From positions 1 through 42,356 of the forward strand of contig NZ_QUIV01000028.1 in the NCBI RefSeq assembly GCF_003480315.1: a stretch of 42,356 nt of DNA. The letters run 5' to 3'. Source of the stretch: Clostridium sp. AM33-3. Its GTDB lineage: Bacteria; Bacillota; Clostridia; Lachnospirales; Lachnospiraceae. Both the position numbers and the translations under genes were made by a program. The notes under the pieces were generated by a model, which saw nothing but the letters and a program-made list of their open reading frames with translations, ran no database searches and had not been told where the DNA came from. Within the stretch, counting starts at the first letter, position 1. The number at the start of each line of letters is the position of its first letter. Shown piece by piece: positions 1 to 7,972 of the stretch.

Positions 1-30
1 TTCAATCTTTCATTTTCAAGGTTCATGTTG

Positions 31-51
31 TTGCTGTTCTCAGCGGCAACG
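31..51 (-). other. Leader stem-loop downstream of the left-edge promoters
   Basis: On the minus strand GTTGC and GCAAC enclose a short loop just after the proximal promoter, followed at the very edge by a CCTTGAAAAT-like string. Clostridial rRNA operon leaders commonly carry a CTTGAAAA string of this kind. The gene served is outside the window, so the link to an rRNA operon is inference. Confidence 0.4.
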
Positions 52-57
52 TTCAAT

Positions 58-86
58 ATCATATCACATCGTTTTCGCTTTGTCAA
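58..86 (-). promoter_or_regulatory. Strong sigma-A promoter P2 reading off the left edge (probable rRNA operon)
   Basis: Minus-strand TTGACA (81-86) and TATGAT (58-63) are separated by exactly 17 bases, a near-perfect sigma-A promoter. No gene follows inside the window. The downstream leader is short and structured, and a second promoter lies about 90 bases upstream, which is the usual arrangement before Firmicute rRNA operons. The promoter is seen directly; its target is inferred. Confidence 0.7.
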
Positions 87-105
87 CAACTTTTTCATTT
101 ATTTT

Positions 106-143
106 GGAAATCTTTTTGATTTCCTGCCCCGTTCTCACGGGGC
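106..143 (-). other. Two hairpins between the tandem promoters
   Basis: Two perfect stem-loops lie side by side between P1 and P2. Positions 126-143 pair GCCCCGT with ACGGGGC around a GAGA tetraloop. Positions 106-124 pair GGAAATC with GATTTCC around five A residues. Neither is followed by a convincing U-tract. They would form only in transcripts from P1, so they may shape the P1 leader or limit read-through from the reductase gene into the edge operon. Confidence 0.5.
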
Positions 144-150
144 GAGGATT

Positions 151-179
151 ATAATATCAAATGTCACGGCAAAAGTCAA
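151..179 (-). promoter_or_regulatory. Upstream tandem promoter P1
   Basis: Minus-strand TTGACT (174-179) and TATTAT (151-156) are separated by 17 bases. It lies in the AT-rich gap just after the reductase stop codon and points the same way as P2, giving a tandem pair that faces the left edge. Confidence 0.55.
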
Positions 180-242
180 CAGTATTTTTCAACTTTTTTC
201 ATTTTTTTATTTTTCACAGAAAACAGCTGCAATTCAACGAAA

Positions 243-1808
243 CTATCGCGCCTGCTCTGCTGCAATAAATGGAGCCGCGATTTCTTTTACTCCCTGTGGA
301 TTTCTGGCATTCCACTCCGCAAAGCTTACACCTGCTGCAGCCACAGCTTTACCAAGAGAAAGCAGGAAGTCCGGAATCTGACTTTCCAGAATGGTTCCCA
401 GTTCTTCCCCCATTTTTTCTTTTCCCTGTATATCGCATCCATTTAAGAACAGAAGGAACGCAGACTCTGCCTTTCCATTTACTTTCTTGGCTGCTCCGCG
501 AAATCCCATAACACCGGTCTGATGGGTACCGCAGGAGGAAGGACATCCGGAAATATGGATTTTAGGCAGCGCATCAGCCGGAAGTCCAGCCTTCTGCACA
601 GCCTCCACACAGGCTCGGAGGAGTGACTGGGAATCCCGCACACCAACCTGACATACTGCTGCTCCAATGCAGCTGACTGATCCTTCAAATTCTGTTTTTG
701 CCGTATTATTCTCCGTAATATCCAGAACTCGCTCTGCCTCTGCTGCGGTCAGATTGATCACATACGCTGTTTCATCCGGTGCCAGGCGCAGCTCCACACC
801 TTCCATGCTCTGAATCGCATCACTTAAAGCACACAGAACAGAAAGATCGGGCTGTCCGCCCACCGGATGCCAGGATACAGTATAAAGTCCCGGCTGCTTC
901 TGTTCCAGAACACGCGGACCGGTAATATTCCTGCCATCCCCACGTTTTAATACAGGCAGAGAATCCGTGCTGATTTTTAAATCCTCACCGGAAGCATATA
1001 CCTCATTCAGCTTCTCCAGAAATGCTTTCTTATAATTTTCAGCACCGCCAAGACTTTCCTGCATGTAGCGGCTGCGAGCCTTGCCACGGTTCTCATAGTT
1101 TCCATACGCACGGAAGGTCAGCCACATAGTCTTAATATAATAACAGATATCCTCCGGTTTTACCGCTTCCGCGATCAGAACACCAAAACGGGGATTGCTG
1201 CCCAGACCGCCTGCACTGTATACATCAAAGCAGCCATCCGGACGCGCCGCGAATCCGAGATCACGATAAGTGGCATGGGACAGGTTGCTCGGAGAGCTGG
1301 AAAATGCCACCTTTAGCTTACGTGGCATCTTCTCTGCACGGATAAACCCCATCAGATACTCACCTGCTGCCTTTGCCCATGGGAGCACGTTAAAGTATTC
1401 GTCCTTCTCCACGCCGGAAAGTGGGCTGCAGGTGACATTGCGCGGGAAATCTCCGCCTCCGCCCATAGTGATGATCCCCACATCCATAGCCTGCTCCATA
1501 ATATCCGCCACAATGCTGCCGTCCAGATCATGAAGCTGGATTGTCTGGCAGGTGGTAAAATGAGCTTTTTTCAGATTATATGTTCGAATGGTATCTGCAA
1601 TAAATTTCAGTTTTTCCTTTGTCACACAACCGCCTGTCATGCGCAGACGCAGCATGCTTGCCTTTCCGCCCTTCTGCGCGTAGCTTCCGTACAGTCCGGA
1701 AAAGCCCTTGTAGGCATCTTTGCTGAGTTCTCCTGCATAAAAGGCTGCCGTTTTTTCCCTGAAAGCAGGAATATCCTCTTTCCAGTTGTGGTCATTTCTG
1801 ATTTCCAT
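243..1808 (-). CDS. Siroheme-dependent nitrite/sulfite reductase family protein
   Basis: A 521-residue hemoprotein of the NirA/Sir family, which reduces sulfite to sulfide or nitrite to ammonia with six electrons at a siroheme coupled to a [4Fe-4S] cluster. The cluster ligands are visible: Cys380 and Cys386 (C-x5-C) and Cys422 and Cys426 in GCPSSCG (C-x3-C). The N-terminal part carries the ferredoxin-like half domain and the first NIR_SIR domain (about 50-290); the repeat follows from about 305. Its length is usual for the family. The start has AGGAGGAGAC just upstream. It stands alone behind its own promoter and a leader of about 265 bases. No electron-donor subunit (flavoprotein or ferredoxin) lies next to it. 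Substrate cannot be settled from sequence; sulfite is my preference. Confidence 0.82.
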   Translation of the reverse strand: MEIRNDHNWKEDIPAFREKTAAFYAGELSKDAYKGFSGLYGSYAQKGGKASMLRLRMTGGCVTKEKLKFIADTIRTYNLKKAHFTTCQTIQLHDLDGSIVADIMEQAMDVGIITMGGGGDFPRNVTCSPLSGVEKDEYFNVLPWAKAAGEYLMGFIRAEKMPRKLKVAFSSSPSNLSHATYRDLGFAARPDGCFDVYSAGGLGSNPRFGVLIAEAVKPEDICYYIKTMWLTFRAYGNYENRGKARSRYMQESLGGAENYKKAFLEKLNEVYASGEDLKISTDSLPVLKRGDGRNITGPRVLEQKQPGLYTVSWHPVGGQPDLSVLCALSDAIQSMEGVELRLAPDETAYVINLTAAEAERVLDITENNTAKTEFEGSVSCIGAAVCQVGVRDSQSLLRACVEAVQKAGLPADALPKIHISGCPSSCGTHQTGVMGFRGAAKKVNGKAESAFLLFLNGCDIQGKEKMGEELGTILESQIPDFLLSLGKAVAAAGVSFAEWNARNPQGVKEIAAPFIAAEQAR

Positions 1809-1890
1809 ATGTCTCCTCCTGATGTAAACAGCGCGTTTCCCTGGAGAGCATTTTTCGTTTCACAGGAGGTAATTTCCCTGAAAAACATAA

Positions 1891-1915
1891 AGACACCCAG
1901 CTGCGCCAGATGTCT
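1891..1915 (-). terminator. Attenuator-like hairpin in the reductase leader
   Basis: On the minus strand a 25-base sequence folds into a 10-bp stem (AGACAUCUGG with CUGGGUGUCU, allowing G-U pairs) with a five-base loop, followed by TTTATGTTTTT. It sits in the leader, after the promoter and about 80 bases before the start codon. It could terminate transcription unless an alternative structure forms. Confidence 0.5.
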
Positions 1916-2074
1916 CTTATTGTATCATAATTCTGTTTTCAATGGAACAAATGCATGGACATTTTCTATGATCTGCCGGATCTTAACCGGATTTTTCCAG
2001 CCATCCGTCTCTCTGTAAGTGCACGATTTGTTTTTATCTCCGCTTCAACGGTTTCAAGCAATGTTTTATTGAAT
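1916..2074 (-). promoter_or_regulatory. T-box-like structured leader of the reductase gene
   Basis: After the promoter the minus strand reads GTTGAAGCGGAGA, later AGAGAG (2009-2014), then CGGAT...ATCCG pairing around GGCTGGAAAA. This resembles the distal Stem I of T-box riboswitches, and the leader ends in an attenuator-like hairpin. The canonical T-box UGGNACC is not present; the nearest match is UGGCGCA inside the hairpin. It may be a degenerate T-box or another structured leader. No gene lies in 1809-2190. Confidence 0.4.
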
Positions 2075-2080
2075 TTTTTT

Positions 2081-2109
2081 ATTTTACTTCCACATCGGGA
2101 TATTGTCAA
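2081..2109 (-). promoter_or_regulatory. Sigma-A promoter of the reductase gene
   Basis: Minus-strand TTGACA (2104-2109) and TAAAAT (2081-2086) with a 17-base spacer. Transcription would begin near 2074, leaving about 265 untranslated bases before the reductase start. Confidence 0.7.
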
Positions 2110-2190
2110 TTATTTTTTTCGCTTAACATTCTTTCGTTCTTCGCATTCGATTGCAAACTTCTGTATTCTGACAACGGTTGATTTTTTTCG

Positions 2191-3912
2191 TCAGCTGTTC
2201 TCTTCCCGCTGTTCTTCCTCTTCCGACTTCTCCGGTGCCAGCGCCAGGGTAAACCAGAACTCTACGCCATCCTTGTGATTGGCCACACCGTACTGCTGGT
2301 GATGGGCTTCCATGATGGCTTTGACAATAGAAAGTCCGATGCCGCTGCCGCCGTAAGCACGGGTGCGGGCCTTGTCTACCTTGTAGAACTTCGTCCAAAG
2401 ATTCGGCAGGTCTTCCTCCGGGATTGGAGTTCCATTATTATATACATGAATCTTTGCCACCCCATCCAGTGTTTCACTCCAGATACGGATGTTATGGTCG
2501 CCGCCAAGATGATTCATGGCGTTGGTCAGATAATTGGTCACAACTTCCTCGATCTTGAATTCATCCCCCATAACCACCAGGGTTTCCGGCATATCTACGC
2601 TCACCTTTGCCGCATTCTGCTGAATGAGGATGCCGGAGGAATTGATCAGGTCATGCACCAGCTCCGTGACATCAAAAGCTGCAATGCTCGGCGTGTCGTT
2701 TCCAAATTCCAGGGCCGTCAGGGTCAGAAGCTGGCGTACCATCTTGTTCATCTTGTTGGCCTCATCCATGATGACCTCACAGTAATAACTGCGGCTTTCT
2801 TCGTCCTCGCACATGCCGTCGCATAACCCCTCCGCATAGCCCTGGATCAGGGCAATCGGAGTTTTCAGTTCATGGGAGACATTGGCAATGAACTCTTTTC
2901 GCATCTCATCGATCTGGATCTTCTCGTCAATGTCGTGCTGCAGCTGTTTGTTGGCATCCTGCAAGGCACCAATGGCATCCTTTAAGCTGTGGGAAAGAGA
3001 ATTCATGCTCCGACCCAGAACACCCACCTCATCCTCCGCATCATCCTCGTAAGCAACATCAAAATTCAGTTTTGACATTTCTTCGGAAAGGGCCGACAGT
3101 TTCATGATCGGTTTGGTGATGCGGTTCGTGACAAAGCACATCATAATGCTTCCGAACACCAGCACGATCAAGCCGACCCAGGTGATAAACCGGTTGGAAA
3201 GCGCCACGCTCTCCCGAATGCTGGCAAGAGGCATGGACATGATGAACATGGTCCGGTTATCCGAAAAATACCCCCAGCTCTCCATATAGGTACTGCTGGA
3301 ACGGAAGTCCCGATTCTTCTCCACCACATAATTATCATGCTGCTTTAATATCTCCATGTGCTTGTGTCCCATGCCCAGCACATATCGCTGCAGCTTCTGG
3401 GTCAGAAAGTCGCTGTCACGGCCGGAGCTGACCAGCGCCTTTCCAGTGTCACTGTCAATGAGGGTAATCGCAATGTTGTTCTGCTCGCTGTAGGTGCGGA
3501 TCGTTCCAAGCAGGGTTCCCTGCTCTTGCGGAATGTCTTCCGGAAGAGCTTCCGGGATGTCCTCATCCGTCTGCTCGGACGGTTCTGCCTCATCGGTCCC
3601 GGACGGTTCTTCCTCGCTGTCAGAACCGGTATCTCCCTTTGCCGTCTGTTTCCAGATATCCCACTCCTGCTCCAGTTCCTCCCGCAGCACATCACCGATG
3701 TTCTCATTCTCGCCAACCTTTTCCTGGATGGCACTGTCAATATCCGTGTAGGCCTGCTCCATCACCTTCAGCTTCTGGTCCACATAGTAGCCCTCCAGCC
3801 ACCAGGTATTCACACCCCAGATGGCCAGAAGCATGGCCGCCATAAGACCCACGAAGATCAGCATGATGCGATGACGGATAGAATGAAACCGAAAAATCTT
3901 TTTGTGCTTCAT
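2191..3912 (-). CDS. Membrane sensor histidine kinase
   Basis: A 573-residue two-component sensor kinase. Order of parts: short basic N-terminus, TM1 (about 16-36), an external sensor region (about 37-240), TM2 (about 242-262), HAMP linker (263-315), HisKA with the phospho-acceptor His347 in VSHELKTP, and an HATPase domain with an N-box and the G-rich GGSGIGLSIVKA. The external region holds an unusual acidic low-complexity stretch (about 92-130) rich in Glu, Asp, Ser and Pro. The start codon overlaps the stop of the response regulator gene by one base (TGATG), so the two are translationally coupled. The signal sensed is unknown. The family call is secure. Confidence 0.93.
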   Translation of the reverse strand: MKHKKIFRFHSIRHRIMLIFVGLMAAMLLAIWGVNTWWLEGYYVDQKLKVMEQAYTDIDSAIQEKVGENENIGDVLREELEQEWDIWKQTAKGDTGSDSEEEPSGTDEAEPSEQTDEDIPEALPEDIPQEQGTLLGTIRTYSEQNNIAITLIDSDTGKALVSSGRDSDFLTQKLQRYVLGMGHKHMEILKQHDNYVVEKNRDFRSSSTYMESWGYFSDNRTMFIMSMPLASIRESVALSNRFITWVGLIVLVFGSIMMCFVTNRITKPIMKLSALSEEMSKLNFDVAYEDDAEDEVGVLGRSMNSLSHSLKDAIGALQDANKQLQHDIDEKIQIDEMRKEFIANVSHELKTPIALIQGYAEGLCDGMCEDEESRSYYCEVIMDEANKMNKMVRQLLTLTALEFGNDTPSIAAFDVTELVHDLINSSGILIQQNAAKVSVDMPETLVVMGDEFKIEEVVTNYLTNAMNHLGGDHNIRIWSETLDGVAKIHVYNNGTPIPEEDLPNLWTKFYKVDKARTRAYGGSGIGLSIVKAIMEAHHQQYGVANHKDGVEFWFTLALAPEKSEEEEQREENS

Positions 3913-4586
3913 CAGTCTACCTCGAACTTATAGCCCATGCCCCAGATGGTCTTGATATAATTGCCCTTCTCGCCCATCTTGCTGCGCAGCTTTTTGACAT
4001 GGGTATCAATGGTGCGGGCATCACCAAAGTAATCATAATTCCAGACATTGTTGAGGATCTTCTCTCTGGAAAGAGCGATGCCCTGGTTTTCTACAAAATA
4101 GGTCAGCAGTTCAAATTCCTTGTAGCTTAAATCAATTGGTTTTCCGTCAATCTCGACCTGGTGCGCTGCCTTGTCGATTCGGATACCGCCTACCTCCGTG
4201 GTCTCACTGACCGCTACGTTGGAACGGCGCAGAATGGCCTCGACCCGGGCCACCAGAATCTTCGGGCTAAAGGGCTTGGAAATGTATTCGTCCACACCAA
4301 GCTTAAAGCCCTGAAGCTCATCCCGCTCCTCGCCGCGGGCGGTCAGCATAATGACCGGCACCTGGGAATACTGGCGTACGGTCTTTAAAACCTCCCAGCC
4401 ATCCATCTTCGGCATCATGACATCGAGGATGATAAGGGAAATGTCTTTCTGCTTAAAGAACATATCTACAGCCTGTTCGCCATCTTCCGCCTCGATCACG
4501 GTAAAGCCCTTGATGGTCAGGAAATCCTTCACCAGCTTGCGCATTCTGGCTTCATCATCTACTACTAATATCTTCAACGATTCCAT
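3912..4586 (-). CDS. OmpR/PhoB-family response regulator
   Basis: A 224-residue DNA-binding partner of the downstream kinase. The receiver domain shows the acidic pair Asp10/Asp11, the phospho-acceptor Asp55 in LIILDVMMP, the Thr in MLTA and Lys104 in ISKPF. The C-terminal winged helix (about 127-222) ends with the typical GYKF. A good SD (GAGGAG) precedes the ATG. The gene lies behind the aspS terminator and is followed immediately by the kinase. Regulatory targets cannot be read from the window; the isolated reductase gene downstream of the pair is a candidate only by position. Confidence 0.94.
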   Translation of the reverse strand: MESLKILVVDDEARMRKLVKDFLTIKGFTVIEAEDGEQAVDMFFKQKDISLIILDVMMPKMDGWEVLKTVRQYSQVPVIMLTARGEERDELQGFKLGVDEYISKPFSPKILVARVEAILRRSNVAVSETTEVGGIRIDKAAHQVEIDGKPIDLSYKEFELLTYFVENQGIALSREKILNNVWNYDYFGDARTIDTHVKKLRSKMGEKGNYIKTIWGMGYKFEVD

Positions 4587-4696
4587 ATGTATCGTCTCCT
4601 CTCTGCTTTTGATTCTCTTTGTGTTTCTTTCATCTTTTCCCCATTTTAGCAGAGTTTTTTTTGCTTTTCCACATTTTCACAGAGATTTCACACATA

Positions 4697-4742
4697 CAGA
4701 AAACAGGGACAGAATCTCTGTTTTCGCAGATCTCTGTCCCTG
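4697..4742 (-). terminator. Intrinsic terminator after aspS
   Basis: Minus strand: CAGGGACAGA (4733-4742) pairs with TCTGTCCCTG (4704-4713), with a smaller inner hairpin in the loop, followed by TTTTCTG. It closes the hisS-aspS unit and separates it from the two-component genes. Confidence 0.75.
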
Positions 4743-4754
4743 ACATATCATGAC

Positions 4755-6557
4755 TTATTCTTCAGTTGTCTCAGTCTCTTCGCATACCTCAATGCCAAGC
4801 TCTTCTAACTGCTTTGGATCTACCGGAGTCGGCGCCTCGGTCATCAGGCAGGATGCGTCCTTTACCTTCGGGAAGGCAATGACTTCACGGATGCTGTCGC
4901 AGCCGCCCATCAGCATTACCACACGGTCAAGGCCGTATGCCAGGCCAGCGTGCGGCGGAACTCCGTACTTGAAGGCTTCAAGCAGGAAACCGAACTGCTC
5001 CTGTGCCTTTTCCGGAGTGAAGCCCAGTACCTCAAACATCTTGGACTGGATGTCGCTCTGGTGGATACGGACGGAACCACCGCCGATCTCGGTACCGTTT
5101 AATACGATATCGTATGCCTTCGCGCGTACTGCGCCCGGATCGGAATCGATTAAATGCCAGTCCTCATCCATCGGCATGGTAAATGGGTGATGCATTGCCA
5201 CGAAACGTCCCTGCTCCTCGGAGTACTCCAGTAACGGGAACTCGGTTACCCACAGGAACTTGTAATCGTCTTTCTTTAAGAGGTCAAGCTGACGCGCGAT
5301 CTCCAGACGCAGATTGCCCAGAACATCCCATACAACTTTATTCTTATCCGCTGCAAACAACAGCAGGTCACCCGGCTTACCATCCATAGCAGAGATCAGG
5401 GCTGCCATCTGCTCCTCGGTCATGAATTTCGCGAAGGAGGACTTGTAGCTGCCATCCTCCTGGATCGCAACGTAGGCAAGACCCTTTGCTCCGTATCCCT
5501 TTGCAAACTCAACCAGCGCATCGATTTTCTTACGCGGCATATGACCCTGTCCCTCAGCGTTGATACCGCGAACGGTGCCGCCGTTTTCCAGAGCACCCTT
5601 GAATACAACGAACTCGCAGTCTTTGACTACATCAGATACATTCTTTAACTCCATGCCGAAACGAAGGTCCGGCTTATCGGAACCGAAGCGGTCCATAGCC
5701 TCCTGCCAGGTCATGCGCGGGATCGGCTGCGGGATCTCGACGTTTAAGATTTCCTTGAACAGCTTGTGAAGCAGGCGCTCGTTGACATCGATGACATCAT
5801 CCACGTCTACAAAGGACAGCTCCATATCGATCTGGGTGAACTCCGGCTGACGGTCTGCACGCAGATCCTCATCGCGGTAGCAGCGTGCCAGCTGGAAATA
5901 ACGGTCATAACCGGAGCACATTAACAGCTGCTTAAAGAGCTGCGGAGACTGCGGAAGCGCATAGAAGGAACCCGGATGTACACGGCTCGGTACGAGGTAG
6001 TCTCTTGCGCCCTCCGGGGTGCTCTTGATGAGGGTCGGAGTCTCAATCTCCAGGAAGCCTTCCTCTGCCAGGAACTGTCTGGTGAGAATGGCAATCTTGC
6101 TTCTTAACAGCAGGTTGCGCTGCATATCCGGTCTTCTTAAATCCAGGAAACGGTATTTTAAACGCAGCTCCTCTTTGGTCTTGGAGTTCTCCTCGATCGG
6201 GAATGGCGGAGTCTCGGACTCAGATAAGATGCGCAGGCTGTTGGCGCGCACCTCAATGGCACCGGTTGCCAGGTTCTCGTTGACTGCGCCGGAACGTGCC
6301 TCCACGCGGCCGGTTACAGCAATGACATACTCACTTCTTAACTTCTCTGCCTTTGCGAAGCTCTCTGCACCACAGTCGCTCTCCTCAAAGATGATCTGCA
6401 GGATACCGGAACGGTCACGTAAATCCACGAAAATGATTCCGCCCTTGTTTCTGCTCTTCTGCACCCAGCCCATAACGGTCACTTCCTGACCGATGTTTGC
6501 TGTGGTGACTTCTGTACACCGATGGGACCGCTTCAGTCCCAGCATTGATTCTGCCAT
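4755..6557 (-). CDS. aspS: Aspartyl-tRNA synthetase, bacterial type
   Basis: A class II synthetase of 600 residues that charges tRNA-Asp (and tRNA-Asn if non-discriminating). The N-terminal OB-fold anticodon domain spans about 1-110. Motif 2 is the RCYRDEDLRADRQPEF region (about 225-248). The bacterial GAD insertion domain occupies the middle. Motif 3 is GLAYGLDRVVMLMGG (from 538). The C-terminus ends in an acidic tail (ETETTEE). AAGGAG lies seven bases before the ATG chosen. It follows hisS by 40 bases, the common Firmicute hisS-aspS pair, and is closed by a terminator. Whether it discriminates Asp from Asn depends on gatCAB, which is not in the window. Confidence 0.97.
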   Translation of the reverse strand: MAESMLGLKRSHRCTEVTTANIGQEVTVMGWVQKSRNKGGIIFVDLRDRSGILQIIFEESDCGAESFAKAEKLRSEYVIAVTGRVEARSGAVNENLATGAIEVRANSLRILSESETPPFPIEENSKTKEELRLKYRFLDLRRPDMQRNLLLRSKIAILTRQFLAEEGFLEIETPTLIKSTPEGARDYLVPSRVHPGSFYALPQSPQLFKQLLMCSGYDRYFQLARCYRDEDLRADRQPEFTQIDMELSFVDVDDVIDVNERLLHKLFKEILNVEIPQPIPRMTWQEAMDRFGSDKPDLRFGMELKNVSDVVKDCEFVVFKGALENGGTVRGINAEGQGHMPRKKIDALVEFAKGYGAKGLAYVAIQEDGSYKSSFAKFMTEEQMAALISAMDGKPGDLLLFAADKNKVVWDVLGNLRLEIARQLDLLKKDDYKFLWVTEFPLLEYSEEQGRFVAMHHPFTMPMDEDWHLIDSDPGAVRAKAYDIVLNGTEIGGGSVRIHQSDIQSKMFEVLGFTPEKAQEQFGFLLEAFKYGVPPHAGLAYGLDRVVMLMGGCDSIREVIAFPKVKDASCLMTEAPTPVDPKQLEELGIEVCEETETTEE

Positions 6558-6597
6558 GATTTATCTCCTTTGATTCAATGATCTTATTTCAAAGCTC

Positions 6598-7860
6598 TTA
6601 TTTCAGGGCTTCTTTATAAAACTCTACAAATTCGTTATAGCCCTCTTTGTTTAACTGCTCCTTCTGGAACTTCTTATTCTTGTTCATCATGGAAACAAGC
6701 ACCTGGACACCGGCTTTGCGCTCGCCCATAGCCTGCTTCATGATCTGTCCGTAGCGTGCCGGATCCATGCCCTTCTCGATAAGATAAGCCTTCTTCGGAG
6801 CCGCATTTTCGATTTCGCCGCCCTGCTCCATAAGGATGGTAACGATACGCTCAAAGCCGATAGAGAAGCCGCAGGCCGGAGTATCCTGACCGGTAAACTT
6901 GCCGATCATCTTGTCGTATCTTCCGCCGCCTGCAACGGAACCGCCAAAGCCTTCCATGGAAACCTCGAAGATGGTTCCGGTGTAGTAGGACATGCCGCGC
7001 ACCAGAGTCGGGTCAAAGGCCAGCTTAAAGTCGGTCTCGGCTACCTCGGTTACGGTATCCATGATATTGGCCAGATTCTCTGCGGTCTTTGTATCCAGCA
7101 CACCGGCTAAGGTCTCGCCAAGACCACGGACTGCTGCGGCGTCCTCGCCAAGGCCGGATAACAGTTCTGCATACTTTTCTACGCTCTCCGCTGCGTAACC
7201 AAGCTCCAGAAGCTCTGCCTTTACGCCATCCAGACCGATCTTGTCCATCTTATCCAGGGTAATGAATACCTGATCCAGGCCATCCTCTGGGAATCCGCAG
7301 TAAAGAGCCATGCCCTTTAAAATGCCGCGGTCATTGATGCGGACGGTAAACGCGTTCTTCGGGCAGATCTTGCCAAGAGCAGTGGTGGTAGCCAGGATCA
7401 GTTCAATCTCTGCCATGTTGGTTGCGTCACCCAGGATGTCGATATCGCACTGGGTGAACTGACGGAAACGGCCGCGCTGCGGACGGTCCGCACGCCACAC
7501 GCTGCCCATCTGAAGAGCCTTGAACGGACTCGGGAGCTGTGCTCCGTTATTGGAATAATAACGGGACAGCGGCAGGGTCAGGTCATAGCGAAGTCCACTG
7601 TCGGTTAAATCGTTCTCGGTTTCAGCGGTCTCGAGGTTTAATTTTTCTCCGCGCTTTAAGATCTTGAAGATCAGCTTCTCGTTGTCTCCGCCTTGCTTGC
7701 TAGTCAGGTTTTCGATGTGCTCCACACACGGAGTCTCCACCTGGGTAAATCCGAAACTGCGGTAGGTTTCACGGATCTGGTTCATCACATATTCCCGCAC
7801 CTGCATCTCTGCCGGCAGGATATCACGCATGCCGGTAACCGGCTTCTTTTTTAATGCCAT
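6598..7860 (-). CDS. hisS: Histidyl-tRNA synthetase
   Basis: A class II synthetase of 420 residues that activates histidine and charges tRNA-His. The N-terminus reads VTGMRDILP, the HisRS signature. Motif 2 is MGSVWRADRPQRGRFRQF (about 117-134), and the histidine-binding RGMSYYTGTIFEV appears in the second half. The C-terminal anticodon domain is present but lean. GGAG precedes the ATG. It has its own promoter in the gap after hemZ and is followed by aspS. Confidence 0.96.
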   Translation of the reverse strand: MALKKKPVTGMRDILPAEMQVREYVMNQIRETYRSFGFTQVETPCVEHIENLTSKQGGDNEKLIFKILKRGEKLNLETAETENDLTDSGLRYDLTLPLSRYYSNNGAQLPSPFKALQMGSVWRADRPQRGRFRQFTQCDIDILGDATNMAEIELILATTTALGKICPKNAFTVRINDRGILKGMALYCGFPEDGLDQVFITLDKMDKIGLDGVKAELLELGYAAESVEKYAELLSGLGEDAAAVRGLGETLAGVLDTKTAENLANIMDTVTEVAETDFKLAFDPTLVRGMSYYTGTIFEVSMEGFGGSVAGGGRYDKMIGKFTGQDTPACGFSIGFERIVTILMEQGGEIENAAPKKAYLIEKGMDPARYGQIMKQAMGERKAGVQVLVSMMNKNKKFQKEQLNKEGYNEFVEFYKEALK

Positions 7861-7919
7861 ATTTATTCTCCGTTTTCTATGTTTCTAAGTCTTCCTGAAA
7901 ATCACATACTCGTTTACAA

Positions 7920-7948
7920 ATTATACTATTCTAAGGAACAAATTGCAA
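7920..7948 (-). promoter_or_regulatory. Promoter of hisS-aspS
   Basis: Minus-strand TTGCAA (7943-7948) and a consensus TATAAT (7920-7925) with a 17-base spacer, in the 112-base gap between hemZ and hisS. The leader is only about 55 bases, so there is no room for a T-box. Confidence 0.65.
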
Positions 7949-7972
7949 TCGTAAGCGTTCAACTTGTTACAG

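Noticed and set aside
25..381. Long plus-strand frame across the left edge
   Set aside because: It crosses the tandem promoters and the end of the reductase gene, has low-complexity composition and no SD; it is a shadow frame.
4587..4696. Promoter of the two-component genes
   Set aside because: A TAAAAT is present on the minus strand, but no acceptable -35 lies 16-18 bases before it, so it was not listed.
7861..7972. T-box before hisS
   Set aside because: A clear promoter leaves only about 55 leader bases, too short for a T-box.
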